The notes: generated by a model not told the origin, from the sequence alone. A stretch of 64,000 nucleotides of DNA from CAZXYS01 sp964645005 (GCA_964645005.1 CAZXYS010000002.1:124001-188000); one strand, 5' to 3'. Shown: positions 1-8,822, counted from the stretch's first letter. Translations and numbers: made by a program.

Positions 1-1
1 T

Positions 2-562
2 AATAAAAGTGATAAAAAGCAGGAAGTAAGCAAACAGGAAGCTCAGACAGCTTTCAATTATCTAAACGAGATCAGACAGAATCCATCCGCGTACGCTGAT
101 GAAATTGGCAGCTTCATGAAAGTGATTAATCCTAAAGAAAAACTGGAGTGGAATTATCTCTTAGCCGAGGTTGCCCGCGAAAGAGCTCTCGATATGGCAA
201 AAAGAAATTACTTTAGCCATGTCGATCCTGATGGTATTGGTTCCAATCTTAAAATCCACAATGCTGGCTATGAATTGCGACCTGACTGGATAGACGAAAT
301 AGACGAATATAGCTTCGAATCGATTGCCGCAGGTTTCTCGACCGGAAAAGCGGCTATAAAGGATTTGATCATAGATGAGGGCGTACCTTCTAAAAATCAC
401 AGGAATCATCTTTTGGGACTAAATAGTTTCTGGGGGGAATGTGATGATATAGGTATAGGCTTTGTTTATAGTGAGGGCTCGGAATTTAAATCCTATTGCT
501 GCATATTAATAGCTATGCATGACTTTTCCAATATAGTCGAAATTCCCACTGAGATAGAATAA
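2..562 (+). CDS. CAP/SCP-family secreted protein, 5' end outside window
   Basis: The reading frame is open from base 2, so the N-terminus, probably with an export signal, lies outside the window; the ATG at 116 is only an internal methionine. The visible part begins with a polar stretch and then a helix with an R-x-NPSAYA pattern typical of the start of a CAP (cysteine-rich secretory, antigen 5, PR-1) domain. It continues with an ALDMAKRNYFSH segment, the usual CAP region containing a conserved His, and a later NHRNHLL segment that may supply another metal or cavity ligand. Bacterial CAP proteins are normally extracellular and of unknown activity. Family assignment is fairly secure; function is not. 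It runs towards the 636-1046 gene, with no clear terminator between them. Confidence 0.75.
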   Translation, partial: NKSDKKQEVSKQEAQTAFNYLNEIRQNPSAYADEIGSFMKVINPKEKLEWNYLLAEVARERALDMAKRNYFSHVDPDGIGSNLKIHNAGYELRPDWIDEIDEYSFESIAAGFSTGKAAIKDLIIDEGVPSKNHRNHLLGLNSFWGECDDIGIGFVYSEGSEFKSYCCILIAMHDFSNIVEIPTEIE

Positions 563-635
563 TGATATACGATGAATAGCTCTGAATCTCTGACTTAAAC
601 ATTAAAAATGTAAACGCCTGCAATTTTTAACTTGT

Positions 636-1046
636 TCAAAGAGGTGCAGTTCCTAACTGTTGAAGGATTTCCCAGGAATCCCTTGCTGACCATCGCTCTT
701 TGATTTTGCCATCAACAATTTTGAACCATTCTATTGTTTTAATTGAGTATTCCTTACCGGTTGGTTCGATACCCATAAAAGGATGTTCAAAGGGACCCGA
801 ATTTTCAGTAAACCTGACTACAACTGTTTCTCCTTCAGAAATAATATCATCTATTATCAACTTCATATTTGGAAAAGCTGCTCGCATTTTGTGCCAGTAT
901 TCCTTTGCCCAGGCAATTCCTCTGTTACCTAAACCGCCGTGAATAATAGCATCAGGATGGTGAAGCGCACAGCAATTTTCAATATTGCCCTGATTAAAGT
1001 ACTCGACAAATTGTTGTACTATTTCGATTTTTTCTTTTGCCGACAT
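636..1046 (-). CDS. SnoaL-like / NTF2-fold ester cyclase-type protein
   Basis: The product is 136 residues from the ATG at 1046, which has an AGAGG-like ribosome site about eight bases upstream. A longer frame to 1172 exists, but its extra lysine-rich residues do not fit the family. The sequence starts with the family's first helix (IVQQFVEYFNQGN), followed by a HHPDAIIHG segment, a paired tryptophan/tyrosine helix (AKEYWHKMRAAFPN), and a strand pair ending in IEWFKIVDGKIKERW. This is the usual pattern of SnoaL-like polyketide cyclase and ester-cyclase relatives, which form a small cone-shaped alpha+beta barrel. Many such bacterial proteins have no assigned substrate, and nothing nearby suggests one. 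Divergent from the 1291 gene. Confidence 0.7.
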   Translation of the reverse strand: MSAKEKIEIVQQFVEYFNQGNIENCCALHHPDAIIHGGLGNRGIAWAKEYWHKMRAAFPNMKLIIDDIISEGETVVVRFTENSGPFEHPFMGIEPTGKEYSIKTIEWFKIVDGKIKERWSARDSWEILQQLGTAPL

Positions 1047-1290
1047 TTTATCAGCCTCTTTTTTTTTGAAATAACTACTAACAAGGCGGGTAATTTCATT
1101 CATTACGCCGTTTAATCTATTTACTAAATTTTTTTTTAAAAAGCAAGTATTTTGTTTGCCTGAATAAAACAATTAGAAAATCAGACATCTAAAATATAAA
1201 TCTATTATTATGTAAATTATTTATAGTACAATCGTTTAAATGATTGGCATCAACATTTTTTTATTTCGGAATAATTCATTATATTATGTT

Positions 1291-1710
1291 ATGAAATTTT
1301 CGAATGATACGGAAGCAGTTCTGCATTTTCTTGATGAGATCACGGAAAATGAATTAAATCAAAGGGATGATCTGGGGATGATCCTCGAAATAGGTGCAGC
1401 CAATGGTAAAGATGTATTAGTGAATAAAATTATTTTCACTGGCAAAACTATCCACAAACTCAAGAGCAAAAAAGACAATCTGTCACCTGGTGCTGAAGGA
1501 TTTGATTTATTGGAGAAAGAACTGGTCAAAAATATTGGGGAAATGGCAGCTTTAATGGAAGGTTTAATAGCCAATGCTGCTGAAGATATGTCTGAACATT
1601 TTAAAAATAAGTACTTATCTGATGCATACGAAGCATATGAAAACTTCATCGAGCTTTCCGAGGATCTTTCCACACTTAAGGATTTGCAAAACAAGAAGAA
1701 AAATCGGTAA
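1291..1710 (+). CDS. Hypothetical small helical protein
   Basis: I do not recognise this protein. From the ATG at 1291 it has 139 residues; an upstream in-frame ATG at 1240 would add 17 hydrophobic and aromatic residues that look like accidental translation, though this start cannot be excluded. The protein is acidic and mainly helical: a short N-terminal helix (DTEAVLHFLDEI), a central Gly-Ala segment, then long amphipathic helices to a lysine-rich C-terminus (NKKKNR). There is no signal peptide, membrane segment or recognisable catalytic motif, so it is probably cytoplasmic. It stands alone between a divergent NTF2-fold gene and the RRM gene, with AT-rich flanks. Confidence 0.55.
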   Translation: MKFSNDTEAVLHFLDEITENELNQRDDLGMILEIGAANGKDVLVNKIIFTGKTIHKLKSKKDNLSPGAEGFDLLEKELVKNIGEMAALMEGLIANAAEDMSEHFKNKYLSDAYEAYENFIELSEDLSTLKDLQNKKKNR

Positions 1711-1834
1711 GCCGATTAATTCAAAAAAAATAAAAAATTAATGATAATTATAAATGAATTTATTAAATTAGTTTTATTATTTTTTACATTATTAATTTTC
1801 TTTTTTTATTTTCAATTTCTTGAAGGGTTTTCTT

Positions 1835-2074
1835 ATGAATCTTTATGTTGGCAACCTGCCATTTACCTGCGACGATGCTGAAGTCCAGACTCTTTTCGAA
1901 AAATTCGGAGCGGTGTATTCAGTCAACCTTATCGTTGATCGTAACACCGGTAAGAAGAAAGGTTTCGGATTTGTCGAGATGGACGATGAACCGGCAGAAA
2001 TAGCAATTAAAGAATTAAATGACACTGAATTCGGCGGCAGAAACATCAAGGTAAACTACGCTCGGAAACGATAA
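1835..2074 (+). CDS. RRM-domain RNA-binding protein
   Basis: A 79-residue protein consisting of one RNA recognition motif. RNP2 is visible as LYVGNLPF at the N-terminus and RNP1 as KGFGFVEM around residues 44-51, with the aromatic residues expected for stacking on RNA bases. The tail ends in a basic KVNYARKR. Small single-RRM proteins of this kind are common in Bacteroidota and cyanobacteria and are thought to bind single-stranded RNA, often in cold or stress responses; the target here is unknown. The ATG at 1835 is chosen because it starts directly at the RRM and is preceded by GAAGGG at a suitable distance; a TTG at 1820 would add five residues. Confidence 0.9.
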   Translation: MNLYVGNLPFTCDDAEVQTLFEKFGAVYSVNLIVDRNTGKKKGFGFVEMDDEPAEIAIKELNDTEFGGRNIKVNYARKR

Positions 2075-2107
2075 TAGGTAAATAGTCAGCCCTGCATTTT
2101 ACTGTTT

Positions 2108-2141
2108 TTACGGATTAATTATCGAATTACTCTATCCGTAA
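2108..2141. terminator. Possible bidirectional terminator hairpin
   Basis: Inverted repeat TTACGGAT ... ATCCGTAA with an 18-base loop, located between the convergent RRM and murE genes. A T-run precedes it on the + strand, which would follow the hairpin for transcripts read from the minus strand. The loop is long and the + strand side lacks a clean T-tract, so this is a weak call. Confidence 0.35.
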
Positions 2142-2150
2142 TTACTTGCT

Positions 2151-3647
2151 TTATTGAAACTTCTCAAGTTCTTCAATATCGCTGAAGTGCAGTCTTTCGG
2201 TTTCAACAACCTGGTAATTCTCATGCCCTTTTCCGGCAATCAGGATAATATCGTTCTGCAATGAAATCTCTACTGCTTTTGCGATAGCATCCAATCTGGA
2301 ATTTATCCTGATAATAATTTGGCGGTTTTTTTCGGGGATGCCATCAATAATATCGTCAATTATCCTTTCGGGATCTTCCGTTCTTGGATTATCGCTCGTA
2401 ACTACCGAAATATCAGCTATTCTTGCCGATATTTCGCCCATAAGCGGTCTTTTACCTTTATCGCGGTCACCGCCGCAGCCGAAGACGCATATCAATCGCT
2501 TATCCTTGTGCCCTGATAGATCAAGGAATTCCCTGCAAGCCTGCAGAGCTTTTTCCAGAGCGTCGGGCGTATGGGCGTAATCGACTATACCAACTGCGCC
2601 ATTATTCAACGGTATTCTGTGCATCCTTCCCGGCGCGCCGGCGGTTTCCCAGATGCCTTTCTTAACCGCGTCCTCTTCAACCCAGAGCGCTAATGCGCAT
2701 GCAGCCGCAATTGCCGAGTTATCCACATTGAAATTTCCAATCAGCTTATTTTCCAGATAGATATTCGTTTTCTTATCTTTCCCGGGAAGCGCATAATTCA
2801 AAGTAAAGCCTGTCTTATCTATCCCGAAATTCACATTTGTTATTTGAAAATCTGCAGTTTCATTTCTTCCGCAACTGCTTTTTATCTTCGATGGACTTTC
2901 GCTCAGCATATATTCCGCCATTTTATCATCGGAATTAACTACAGCTAAAGAACTCATCTTCAGAATATCGAACAGATGCTTTTTGGAAGCTGCATAATGA
3001 TTAAAATCATTGTGATAATCGAGATGATCCCTTGTAATATTGGTAAAAATCGCAGCATCAAATTCTATCCCGTCTGACCGCTTCTGGTGCAGGGCATGGG
3101 ATGATACTTCAATGATCACCGTGGCTATGCCATCCTTTACCATTTTGTCGAGTATCTCACACAGATCCAGTGACTCCGGTGTTGTATGAGTTGCCTGCAA
3201 TTTTTGATCTCCGAAATAAATGCCGGTAGTGCCGATAAGCCCGGTCTTTTCTTCGGCGGCTTCGAAAATGGATTTCAGTATGAAGGTAACGGTAGTTTTA
3301 CCATTAGTTCCAGTGATGCCAATGACTTTCATTTTCTTAGTAGGATAATTATACCATACGTGAGATAACTTAGCCAGCGCCAGCCGTGAATCTTCAACTT
3401 TAATATATGCAATATCCTCTCTGCCGTTGGTTTCGGGAATTTCCTCGCAAATAATAGCAGCAGCGCCATTCTCTATAGCGCTGCCAATAAATTTATGACC
3501 GTCATGCACATAGCCGCGGATAGCTGCAAACAGCGAATCTTCTCTGCATTTCCGTGAATCATACTGAATGGCGGATATAACTTTATACTCATCTCCTCTT
3601 ATTTCGAGAGGATCAAGGACTTTAATTAAATGATTTAGTTCTTTCAT
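2151..3647 (-). CDS. murE: UDP-MurNAc-L-Ala-D-Glu:meso-diaminopimelate ligase
   Basis: A 498-residue, full-length MurE, the cytoplasmic Mur ligase that adds the third amino acid to the peptidoglycan stem peptide using ATP. The ATP-binding loop GTNGKT is at residues 113-118. The DNPR motif at about residues 419-422 is the signature of enzymes that add meso-diaminopimelate rather than lysine, which predicts a DAP-type cell wall. The N-terminal Rossmann-like domain, central ATPase domain and C-terminal ligase domain are all present. It is unusual in standing apart from the division/cell-wall cluster: ftsL and ftsI are at the far right end of the window, and the neighbours here are an RRM protein and an unrelated lipoprotein. 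A possible promoter -7 element (TAAATTTG on the minus strand) lies at 3709-3716. Confidence 0.96.
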   Translation of the reverse strand: MKELNHLIKVLDPLEIRGDEYKVISAIQYDSRKCREDSLFAAIRGYVHDGHKFIGSAIENGAAAIICEEIPETNGREDIAYIKVEDSRLALAKLSHVWYNYPTKKMKVIGITGTNGKTTVTFILKSIFEAAEEKTGLIGTTGIYFGDQKLQATHTTPESLDLCEILDKMVKDGIATVIIEVSSHALHQKRSDGIEFDAAIFTNITRDHLDYHNDFNHYAASKKHLFDILKMSSLAVVNSDDKMAEYMLSESPSKIKSSCGRNETADFQITNVNFGIDKTGFTLNYALPGKDKKTNIYLENKLIGNFNVDNSAIAAACALALWVEEDAVKKGIWETAGAPGRMHRIPLNNGAVGIVDYAHTPDALEKALQACREFLDLSGHKDKRLICVFGCGGDRDKGKRPLMGEISARIADISVVTSDNPRTEDPERIIDDIIDGIPEKNRQIIIRINSRLDAIAKAVEISLQNDIILIAGKGHENYQVVETERLHFSDIEELEKFQ

Positions 3648-3737
3648 AAATTAATTTTTAATAATGCTGTTAAATTTTTATAAATAGTATGTATATTTTA
3701 TCAAGAGACAAATTTAATTAATTTTAACAGCAATATC

Positions 3738-4388
3738 CTAAAAATTCACTTCAAATGGAACAATCTCAACTTTGTACTTAACAAAATCATAGTAAAAATA
3801 AACAAAGCCCAGCTTTTCATTGAAGTAATATTTTCCTGTGAAATTGCCGGCATCGCTTTTTCCAACAGCTTCAATCACCCAGCATGAATCTTTCACCACC
3901 GGATTCTCATAAAAAATCTTTCCTGTGACTTTCAGTGTTCCGTTAACTTCAACTCCTTCGAGTTCTTCCCAGCCGGATTTTGGTATAAGGTTCCAGTCCA
4001 GTTCCTTTCCTTTTTCTATAGGAAATTTAATCCAGGGAAAGGGAACCATCTCAGTTAATCTTAGATAAGCACTTCTCGGGGGATGCATCCATATTTCCGA
4101 ATCAAAGAACCATTCCATAACAGGATTGCATTGCCTGTCGATTATCCCGGTTGTGGAGGTGATCATTTTCATACTACCGGAACTATCGTTTATAAGCAAA
4201 TAGAACCACTTGCACTTTTTCTGAAATAATTTCCAGTTTTCGTTAAATATTTTGAATTTCAAGGTATCAGTAGTTTCGCTGTCGGATCTTTTAACTTCAA
4301 AATTCCACTCCCTATTTGGTTTGTACACCATAGGCTGGCTGCATGAAGCTAATAGCAGTATCGAGACTGTGATTATCAAAAATTTCAT
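3738..4388 (-). CDS. Lipoprotein of unknown function
   Basis: A 216-residue protein with a short hydrophobic signal and a lipobox (LLLASC) near residues 11-16, so it is predicted to be lipidated and anchored in an envelope membrane. The mature part is rich in Trp, Phe and Tyr and in alternating hydrophobic residues, consistent with a beta-rich fold, and has scattered cysteines that could form disulfides. I recognise no family. It lies upstream of murE in the same direction, about 90 bases away. That spacing would allow co-transcription, but a candidate murE promoter -7 element falls in the gap. Confidence 0.7.
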   Translation of the reverse strand: MKFLIITVSILLLASCSQPMVYKPNREWNFEVKRSDSETTDTLKFKIFNENWKLFQKKCKWFYLLINDSSGSMKMITSTTGIIDRQCNPVMEWFFDSEIWMHPPRSAYLRLTEMVPFPWIKFPIEKGKELDWNLIPKSGWEELEGVEVNGTLKVTGKIFYENPVVKDSCWVIEAVGKSDAGNFTGKYYFNEKLGFVYFYYDFVKYKVEIVPFEVNF

Positions 4389-4538
4389 AATGGATATTCA
4401 AATTAGTAAATAAATTTATTATTTAGCTAATAATAGGGCTTTTAATTATCAATTTTCGGCAGAGTGAGATTAATATTATATCCGATTCCCGAAGGAACCG
4501 GATTATTATTATATTCTATACTTTGAAGAAGCTTCAAA

Positions 4539-5024
4539 CTACATGAAAAGGAAAGGTTTCCAGTCGTTTTCCACCTTTCCGAGGTACTGCTTCATGAACA
4601 AGATATGATGTGGTCTTGTTGGCTTTTTCAGCAGCCCCATTTTTGCTTCTTCGGGTGTTCTGTTACCTTTTACGTTGTTGCATCTGACGCAAGCTGCGAC
4701 AAGATTTTCCCAGCAATCAGTTCCACCGCGCGATCTCGGAACAACATGATCTATTGTCAGATTTGTAGATTTCTTTCCACAATACTGACAAGTATTGTTA
4801 TCCCTTCGTAAGAGATTTTTTCTGGAAAGTTCAATTTTTCTGTATGGCACCCTTACATAAGCGGTGAGACGGATTACGCTAGGATATGGATATATCCTGC
4901 TTACTGAACGAACTGACATTCCGTCTTTCCTTGCTACGAGATCGGCTTTCATCAGAAATAACAGTACGATAGCTTTTTTAGCACTGCAAATACTGATTGG
5001 TTCGTAGCTCTGGTTCAGGATCAA
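4539..5024 (-). CDS. HNH endonuclease family protein
   Basis: The visible frame encodes a classic small HNH protein. It has a conserved N-terminal segment (ILNQSYEPISICSAKKAI), then two zinc-binding CxxC knuckles (CQYCG and CVRCN) around a TIDHVVPRSRGG catalytic loop with the metal-binding histidine and the Asn of the HNH fold. This group is found in many bacteria and cyanobacteria as a stand-alone gene of unknown biological role and need not be a restriction enzyme. The start is unclear: TTG at 5024 is the only near-cognate start close to the conserved region, but the same frame continues upstream with protein-like sequence to about 5120. A well-placed AGAGGAG and ATG at 5113 are in a different frame. 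One extra base in the four-base run at 5100-5103 would join them. Confidence 0.85.
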   Translation of the reverse strand: MILNQSYEPISICSAKKAIVLLFLMKADLVARKDGMSVRSVSRIYPYPSVIRLTAYVRVPYRKIELSRKNLLRRDNNTCQYCGKKSTNLTIDHVVPRSRGGTDCWENLVAACVRCNNVKGNRTPEEAKMGLLKKPTRPHHILFMKQYLGKVENDWKPFLFM

Positions 5025-5113
5025 GACCTTTCCGTTCAGTCCGGACGCTCGAGTTTCCTCCTCTTGCTGGTCCGAAAGTTCTCTAAGATTCGTATCTTGA
5101 AAACTGAAGACAT

Positions 5114-5464
5114 TACTCCTCTAATTTATGAACAATCAATTTATTATTTAAAATACAAAATTTTTTTGAAAAACAGGCTAAAATTAAGTTAAAAAATTGC
5201 ATTATTTCTTCATAATTTCACCTGCTTCTACTTGTAATGACACATTAAAAGCCGAAATGTTACAATTTAATATTGTTTTTTTGAATAAAAAACACATTGG
5301 ATAAAAATTTATTATATAATTAATTGCAATAAAATCAATAATTAACGGAATACGAAACATATCGTGTTTTTTGTAGTAGCGAGTATCAATTTTTGTAGCA
5401 TACGTGTCAATAATGAAACAGTGTGTAGAATTTACCACAATCTATACTTATTTTTAATGATAAC
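5114..5464. other. AT-rich intergenic stretch without a recognisable gene
   Basis: About 350 bases of strongly AT-rich sequence separate the HNH gene from the AlbA_2 gene; both are on the minus strand. One minus-strand frame is open for 78 codons, but its composition (runs of Ile, Phe, Tyr, Asn) is what random AT-rich DNA gives. No terminator or RNA gene stands out. Confidence 0.5.
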
Positions 5465-6112
5465 TCATAAAAGCGTAAAATAATCTCTCGTATCGTCATT
5501 GTGAATTTGCAGGACGCCGGCGCGAACGAGGCGGATCATCAGGCGCTCGGCTCGGCGGCGGGAAATATTGACAAGCTTTGAAAAATCCTGGACGGTGGCT
5601 CGCTCATATTTTTCGAGGTAGGCGAACAGCCGCTTTTCCTTGTCGCCGATGATGAGGCGGACAGGTTTGTCGTCGGTTTTGGCTCGCAGCAGGCGGATCA
5701 TCTCGCGGCTGGCAAGCACGGATTTCTCGCCCATGCGGATATAGACTTTATTTTGCGGCTCGGCACCGTTGCCGTTTTCATTGACAAGATTGTGGGGTTT
5801 CATCTCGCTTTCCTTGATGTGGGCGACGACAACGTCGTATCTGCCCAGATCAACGACCTCGATAAATGCATCCACCGGCGGATCGATGAAGAACTGGCAG
5901 GCGGTCTCAATGCGGTCTATCACCGATTTCTCACTGGCGATGCCGTAGATAGTGCCGTCGTCATCGACGCCCACAATAAGCTTACCGCCTTTTGTATTAG
6001 CAAAAGCTGAGATCTCTTTGGCAATTTTTATAGGAGAGGCTACTTTTCTCTTGAATTCAACCTTCGAGGATTCACCATCGAAAATCAAGTCTGTTAATTC
6101 GCGGGGATCCAT
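5465..6112 (-). CDS. AlbA_2 (Schlafen-type) putative DNA-binding protein
   Basis: A 215-residue protein from the ATG at 6112; a TTG at 6136 would add eight residues. Residues about 10-60 carry the AlbA_2/Schlafen signature: an E-x-x-x-x-E-F-K strand (SSKVEFKRKV), a helix with EISAFANTKGG, then a LIVGVDDDGTIYGI hairpin. The C-terminal third looks like a winged helix-turn-helix (ATVQDFSKLVNISRRRAERLMIRL). Together these suggest a transcription-regulator-like nucleic-acid-binding protein. The gene is clearly more GC-rich than the AT-rich DNA on both sides, and a cluster of palindromic repeats lies just upstream. That contrast could mean a different history, but GC-rich genes elsewhere in the window show the same codon preferences. 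Confidence 0.85.
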   Translation of the reverse strand: MDPRELTDLIFDGESSKVEFKRKVASPIKIAKEISAFANTKGGKLIVGVDDDGTIYGIASEKSVIDRIETACQFFIDPPVDAFIEVVDLGRYDVVVAHIKESEMKPHNLVNENGNGAEPQNKVYIRMGEKSVLASREMIRLLRAKTDDKPVRLIIGDKEKRLFAYLEKYERATVQDFSKLVNISRRRAERLMIRLVRAGVLQIHNDDTRDYFTLL

Positions 6113-6144
6113 CGGATTTCGCCTTTTTGTTGTCAATAGTAATA

Positions 6145-6175
6145 CAAATTTAACAATGTGTTACGGACTTTAAAA
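6145..6175 (-). promoter_or_regulatory. Candidate Bacteroidota-type promoter for the AlbA_2 gene
   Basis: On the minus strand a TAAATTTG -7 element (matching TAnnTTTG) occupies 6152 to 6145, with a T-rich -33 region 19 bases upstream. Transcription would begin about 25-30 bases before the ATG at 6112. The -33 element is only TTTT, so the call is moderate. Confidence 0.4.
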
Positions 6176-6283
6176 ATTCAGTTTGTCCATAATCTAAACA
6201 TATAAACGAATAAAATCGATTTTGTTTGTTTTTTAATTCAGTACAAATTTTTCATCGCACAACATACAATTATTCCAAACGCT

Positions 6284-6310
6284 TGCAACAGCAAGCTTTA
6301 GCTTGCTGCA
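6284..6310. repeat. Palindromic hairpin repeat
   Basis: Nine-base arms CAGCAAGCT / AGCTTGCTG separated by two T, extended outward by imperfect TTGCA/TGCAA pairing. It lies at the left end of the intergenic repeat cluster before the 6624 gene and is not followed by a T-tract in either direction, so it does not look like an ordinary terminator. Confidence 0.6.
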
Positions 6311-6347
6311 AAATTAAAGAGTTATCCAGACCATTAGCAAATCCTTA

Positions 6348-6475
6348 GCAAAGCGCTAAAGCGCTTTGTTGCTTAAGTATATGCAGGGCGCTAAAGCGCT
6401 TGGTTATTAAAGTGTCTGCAAAGCGCTAAAGCGCTTTGTTGCTTAAGTATATGCAGGGCGCTAAAGCGCTTGGTT
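6348..6475. repeat. Two tandem 58-bp repeats, each with two GCGCTAAAGCGC-type palindromes
   Basis: Two near-identical 58-base units occupy 6348-6405 and 6418-6475 with a 70-base period. Each contains two copies of an AGCGCTAAAGCGCT palindrome separated by a TTGCTTAAGTATATGCAGG linker. The stretch from 6137 to 6623 holds no gene, only these repeats and the hairpin at 6284. The dyad units resemble REP-type or MITE-like intergenic repeats. They are not CRISPR: there are only two units, the palindrome is doubled within each unit, and there is no unique-spacer structure. Confidence 0.8.
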
Positions 6476-6623
6476 GCTTAAGTTTAAATAAATAAAAAAT
6501 TTTAATGGATTGTTGTTTCAATGATTTTTATTTACAAAAATCCAATATTATTTGGATAAAATATAAAATTGATTAAATTATAACTTGATATAAAGTTAAT
6601 CTCTTATTATTGAGAGTATAAAT

Positions 6624-8822
6624 ATGAAACCCAGTATATCCATAATAATAGCGATGATCGCAGCAGCCGCGGCGATAATGCTGTCAATAAATGAATTCTA
6701 TGCGGAAAGCTCACCAGCGAGCGAGAAAACATCCGGCTTGAAAATCACTTATCCGCGGGACAGCACGGTATTCCCGCCGGAAATAGCGCCGCCGACCATC
6801 CTCTGGGAAGATAATACCAAAGGCGTGAAAAAATGGAAGATAGTCGTAAACGCTGCTGGCGAGAAATTCACGAAGATAACTGACGAAAAGCAGTGGAAGC
6901 CCGAACGCGGCAAATGGCAGAAGATAAAAAGCCTAACAATAGGCAATGAAGCAACGGTGATAGTGACCGGCTATGAAACAAGCGTCGGCGAGAACCCCAT
7001 TTCCAACGATCTTATTAATTTTCTTACTTCTGAGGATTCTGTCGGGGCGCCGATATTTTTCAGGGATGTTCCGCTGCCCTTCAGTTATGCGCTGGATAAC
7101 CTGAAGGAGATAAGGTGGCGTGTCGGCAATATCGCTATGGACACTCATGCTCGGGTGGTCATGGACAGCCTGCATGTCTGTGCGAATTGCCACTCATTCT
7201 CGGCGGACGGCGGCACGCTCGGCATGGACGTAGATGCGCACAGCGATAAGGATGCTTATGGTATAACAGACATAGTCGAAGAAACCACGCTCTACAAAAT
7301 GCTTCACTGGAGCGAATTCCAGGATGGCGACCCTACTTATGGGCTGCTGGCAAACATCTCGCCGGACGGAGAGTATATAGCAGCAACTCTGAAGGACAAT
7401 GAATTTTTCATTACAAGACCGGATCTGGCTTATTCGCAGTTGTTCTTCCCTATCAAAGGGATACTCGTTATTTGCGACAGAGACAAAGAAAAGTACTGGT
7501 CACTGCCCGGCGCCAATAATAAGGAATATGTGCAGACCAATCCGAGCTGGTCGCCGGACGGCGAAACGCTTCTGTTCGCGCGGGCGGAGGCTATACCCAG
7601 CAAAGAGAGCGGCTTCCGCGATGCTTTCGACAAGGACACAGCCGTATTTAATGATCTGGCTGATGAGTTTGTCATGGAAGGCAGAGAATTTAAGTATGAT
7701 GTTTATAAAATTCCTTTCAATGACGGGAAGGGAGGCACGCCCGAGCCTCTTGCCTGTGCTTCCGATAATGATATGAGCAATTATTTCCCGCGGATGTCCC
7801 CTGATGGGAAGTGGATAGTATTTACGAGGGCTGAGAATTTCATGCTCTTGCAGCCGGATAGCAAGCTGTACATCACATCCCGCGACGGCAAAGAAGCGAG
7901 GCTGATGAACTGCAATACATCGAATATGAATTCATGGCATTCCTGGTCGCCAAATGGCAGATGGCTGGTGTTTTCTTCTAAGGAGCGGGGACCTTATACC
8001 AGGCTTTACCTTACGCATATAGACGAGAATGGCTGGGATTCGCCGCCGGTGCTCATCGAGAACTTCCTTCCGAAGGGCAGAGCTGCGAATATTCCGGAAT
8101 TTGTAAATATTAAACCCGGCGATCTGAAAGTAATACATCCGAAATTTCTCGAGCATGACTATTTCCTTTATCAGAACGGAGTTAATAAAATTGCGGAAGG
8201 CAACCTGTCCGGCGCCATCGAGGATTTCACAAAAGCTATGGAAACGGATTCGAACAATTTCAAACTATACGGCTCGCGTGGCTATTGCCGGATGGAACTG
8301 GGAAATGCGAAGGGCGCCCTCGCCGATTTCAACAAAGGACTGAAGATGAATCCGAAGGATGCCAAGCTGTATAATTTGCGTGGTTTTGCAAAGATTGAAC
8401 TGAAGGATTATAAGGGCGCTATTGAGGATTTCACAAAGTCGATCGAGATAAATCCTTACGGCTGGGAATCATACAACAGCCGGGGATATGTAAATGTAAT
8501 ACTGGGCAGGTATAAGGCAGCTATCCCGGATTTCAAAAAAGCTATTAAGCATAATCCGAAATGCTATCAGGCGCATTACGAGCGGGGAGTGGCGTATGTT
8601 CAGCTTGGACGCTACGACATGGCGATAAAGGATTTTAACTCGGCGCTGAGGATAAGGTCGAATTTTCCGCCGGCGTACTACCAGCGCGGGATAGCGGAGT
8701 ATTATTCCGGTCAGCAGGAAAAAGCCTGCAAAGACCTGAATAAAGCGAAAAAACTTGGCTTGCAGGTGGCGGAGCAGGCGATAGAGCAGTTTTGCAGGGA
8801 GAATGAAGCGAAGGGTGAATGA
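6624..8822 (+). CDS. Exported PD40 beta-propeller/TPR protein with a CxxCH haem motif
   Basis: A 732-residue protein with an N-terminal signal (hydrophobic residues 8-22, likely cleaved near FYAES), so periplasmic or outer-membrane-facing. After an N-terminal beta domain beginning ITYPRDSTVFPPE comes a c-type cytochrome haem motif, CANCH, at residues 186-190. It is followed by TolB-like PD40 repeats (ISPDGEYIA, WSPDGETLLFAR, MSPDGKWIVFTR, WSPNGRWLVFSS) and, from about residue 515 to the end, about six tetratricopeptide repeats. The combination suggests an envelope scaffold that binds covalent haem, but electron transfer has not been shown for this architecture. It is a close paralogue of the 12053-14398 product and shares with it long identical stretches such as AENFMLLQPDSKLYI. 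The two flank an MFS/spermidine-synthase fusion, suggesting a functional unit. Confidence 0.88.
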   Translation: MKPSISIIIAMIAAAAAIMLSINEFYAESSPASEKTSGLKITYPRDSTVFPPEIAPPTILWEDNTKGVKKWKIVVNAAGEKFTKITDEKQWKPERGKWQKIKSLTIGNEATVIVTGYETSVGENPISNDLINFLTSEDSVGAPIFFRDVPLPFSYALDNLKEIRWRVGNIAMDTHARVVMDSLHVCANCHSFSADGGTLGMDVDAHSDKDAYGITDIVEETTLYKMLHWSEFQDGDPTYGLLANISPDGEYIAATLKDNEFFITRPDLAYSQLFFPIKGILVICDRDKEKYWSLPGANNKEYVQTNPSWSPDGETLLFARAEAIPSKESGFRDAFDKDTAVFNDLADEFVMEGREFKYDVYKIPFNDGKGGTPEPLACASDNDMSNYFPRMSPDGKWIVFTRAENFMLLQPDSKLYITSRDGKEARLMNCNTSNMNSWHSWSPNGRWLVFSSKERGPYTRLYLTHIDENGWDSPPVLIENFLPKGRAANIPEFVNIKPGDLKVIHPKFLEHDYFLYQNGVNKIAEGNLSGAIEDFTKAMETDSNNFKLYGSRGYCRMELGNAKGALADFNKGLKMNPKDAKLYNLRGFAKIELKDYKGAIEDFTKSIEINPYGWESYNSRGYVNVILGRYKAAIPDFKKAIKHNPKCYQAHYERGVAYVQLGRYDMAIKDFNSALRIRSNFPPAYYQRGIAEYYSGQQEKACKDLNKAKKLGLQVAEQAIEQFCRENEAKGE

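Noticed and set aside
4539..5024. Homing endonuclease or restriction enzyme
   Set aside because: Size and N-terminal pattern match the common stand-alone HNH family; no intron, intein, methylase or defence gene is adjacent.
5202..5438. 78-codon minus-strand frame between the HNH and AlbA_2 genes
   Set aside because: Composition is that of random AT-rich DNA, with no conserved pattern or ribosome site.
6348..6475. CRISPR array
   Set aside because: Only two units, with palindromes doubled inside each unit and a near-identical linker instead of unique spacers; no cas genes.
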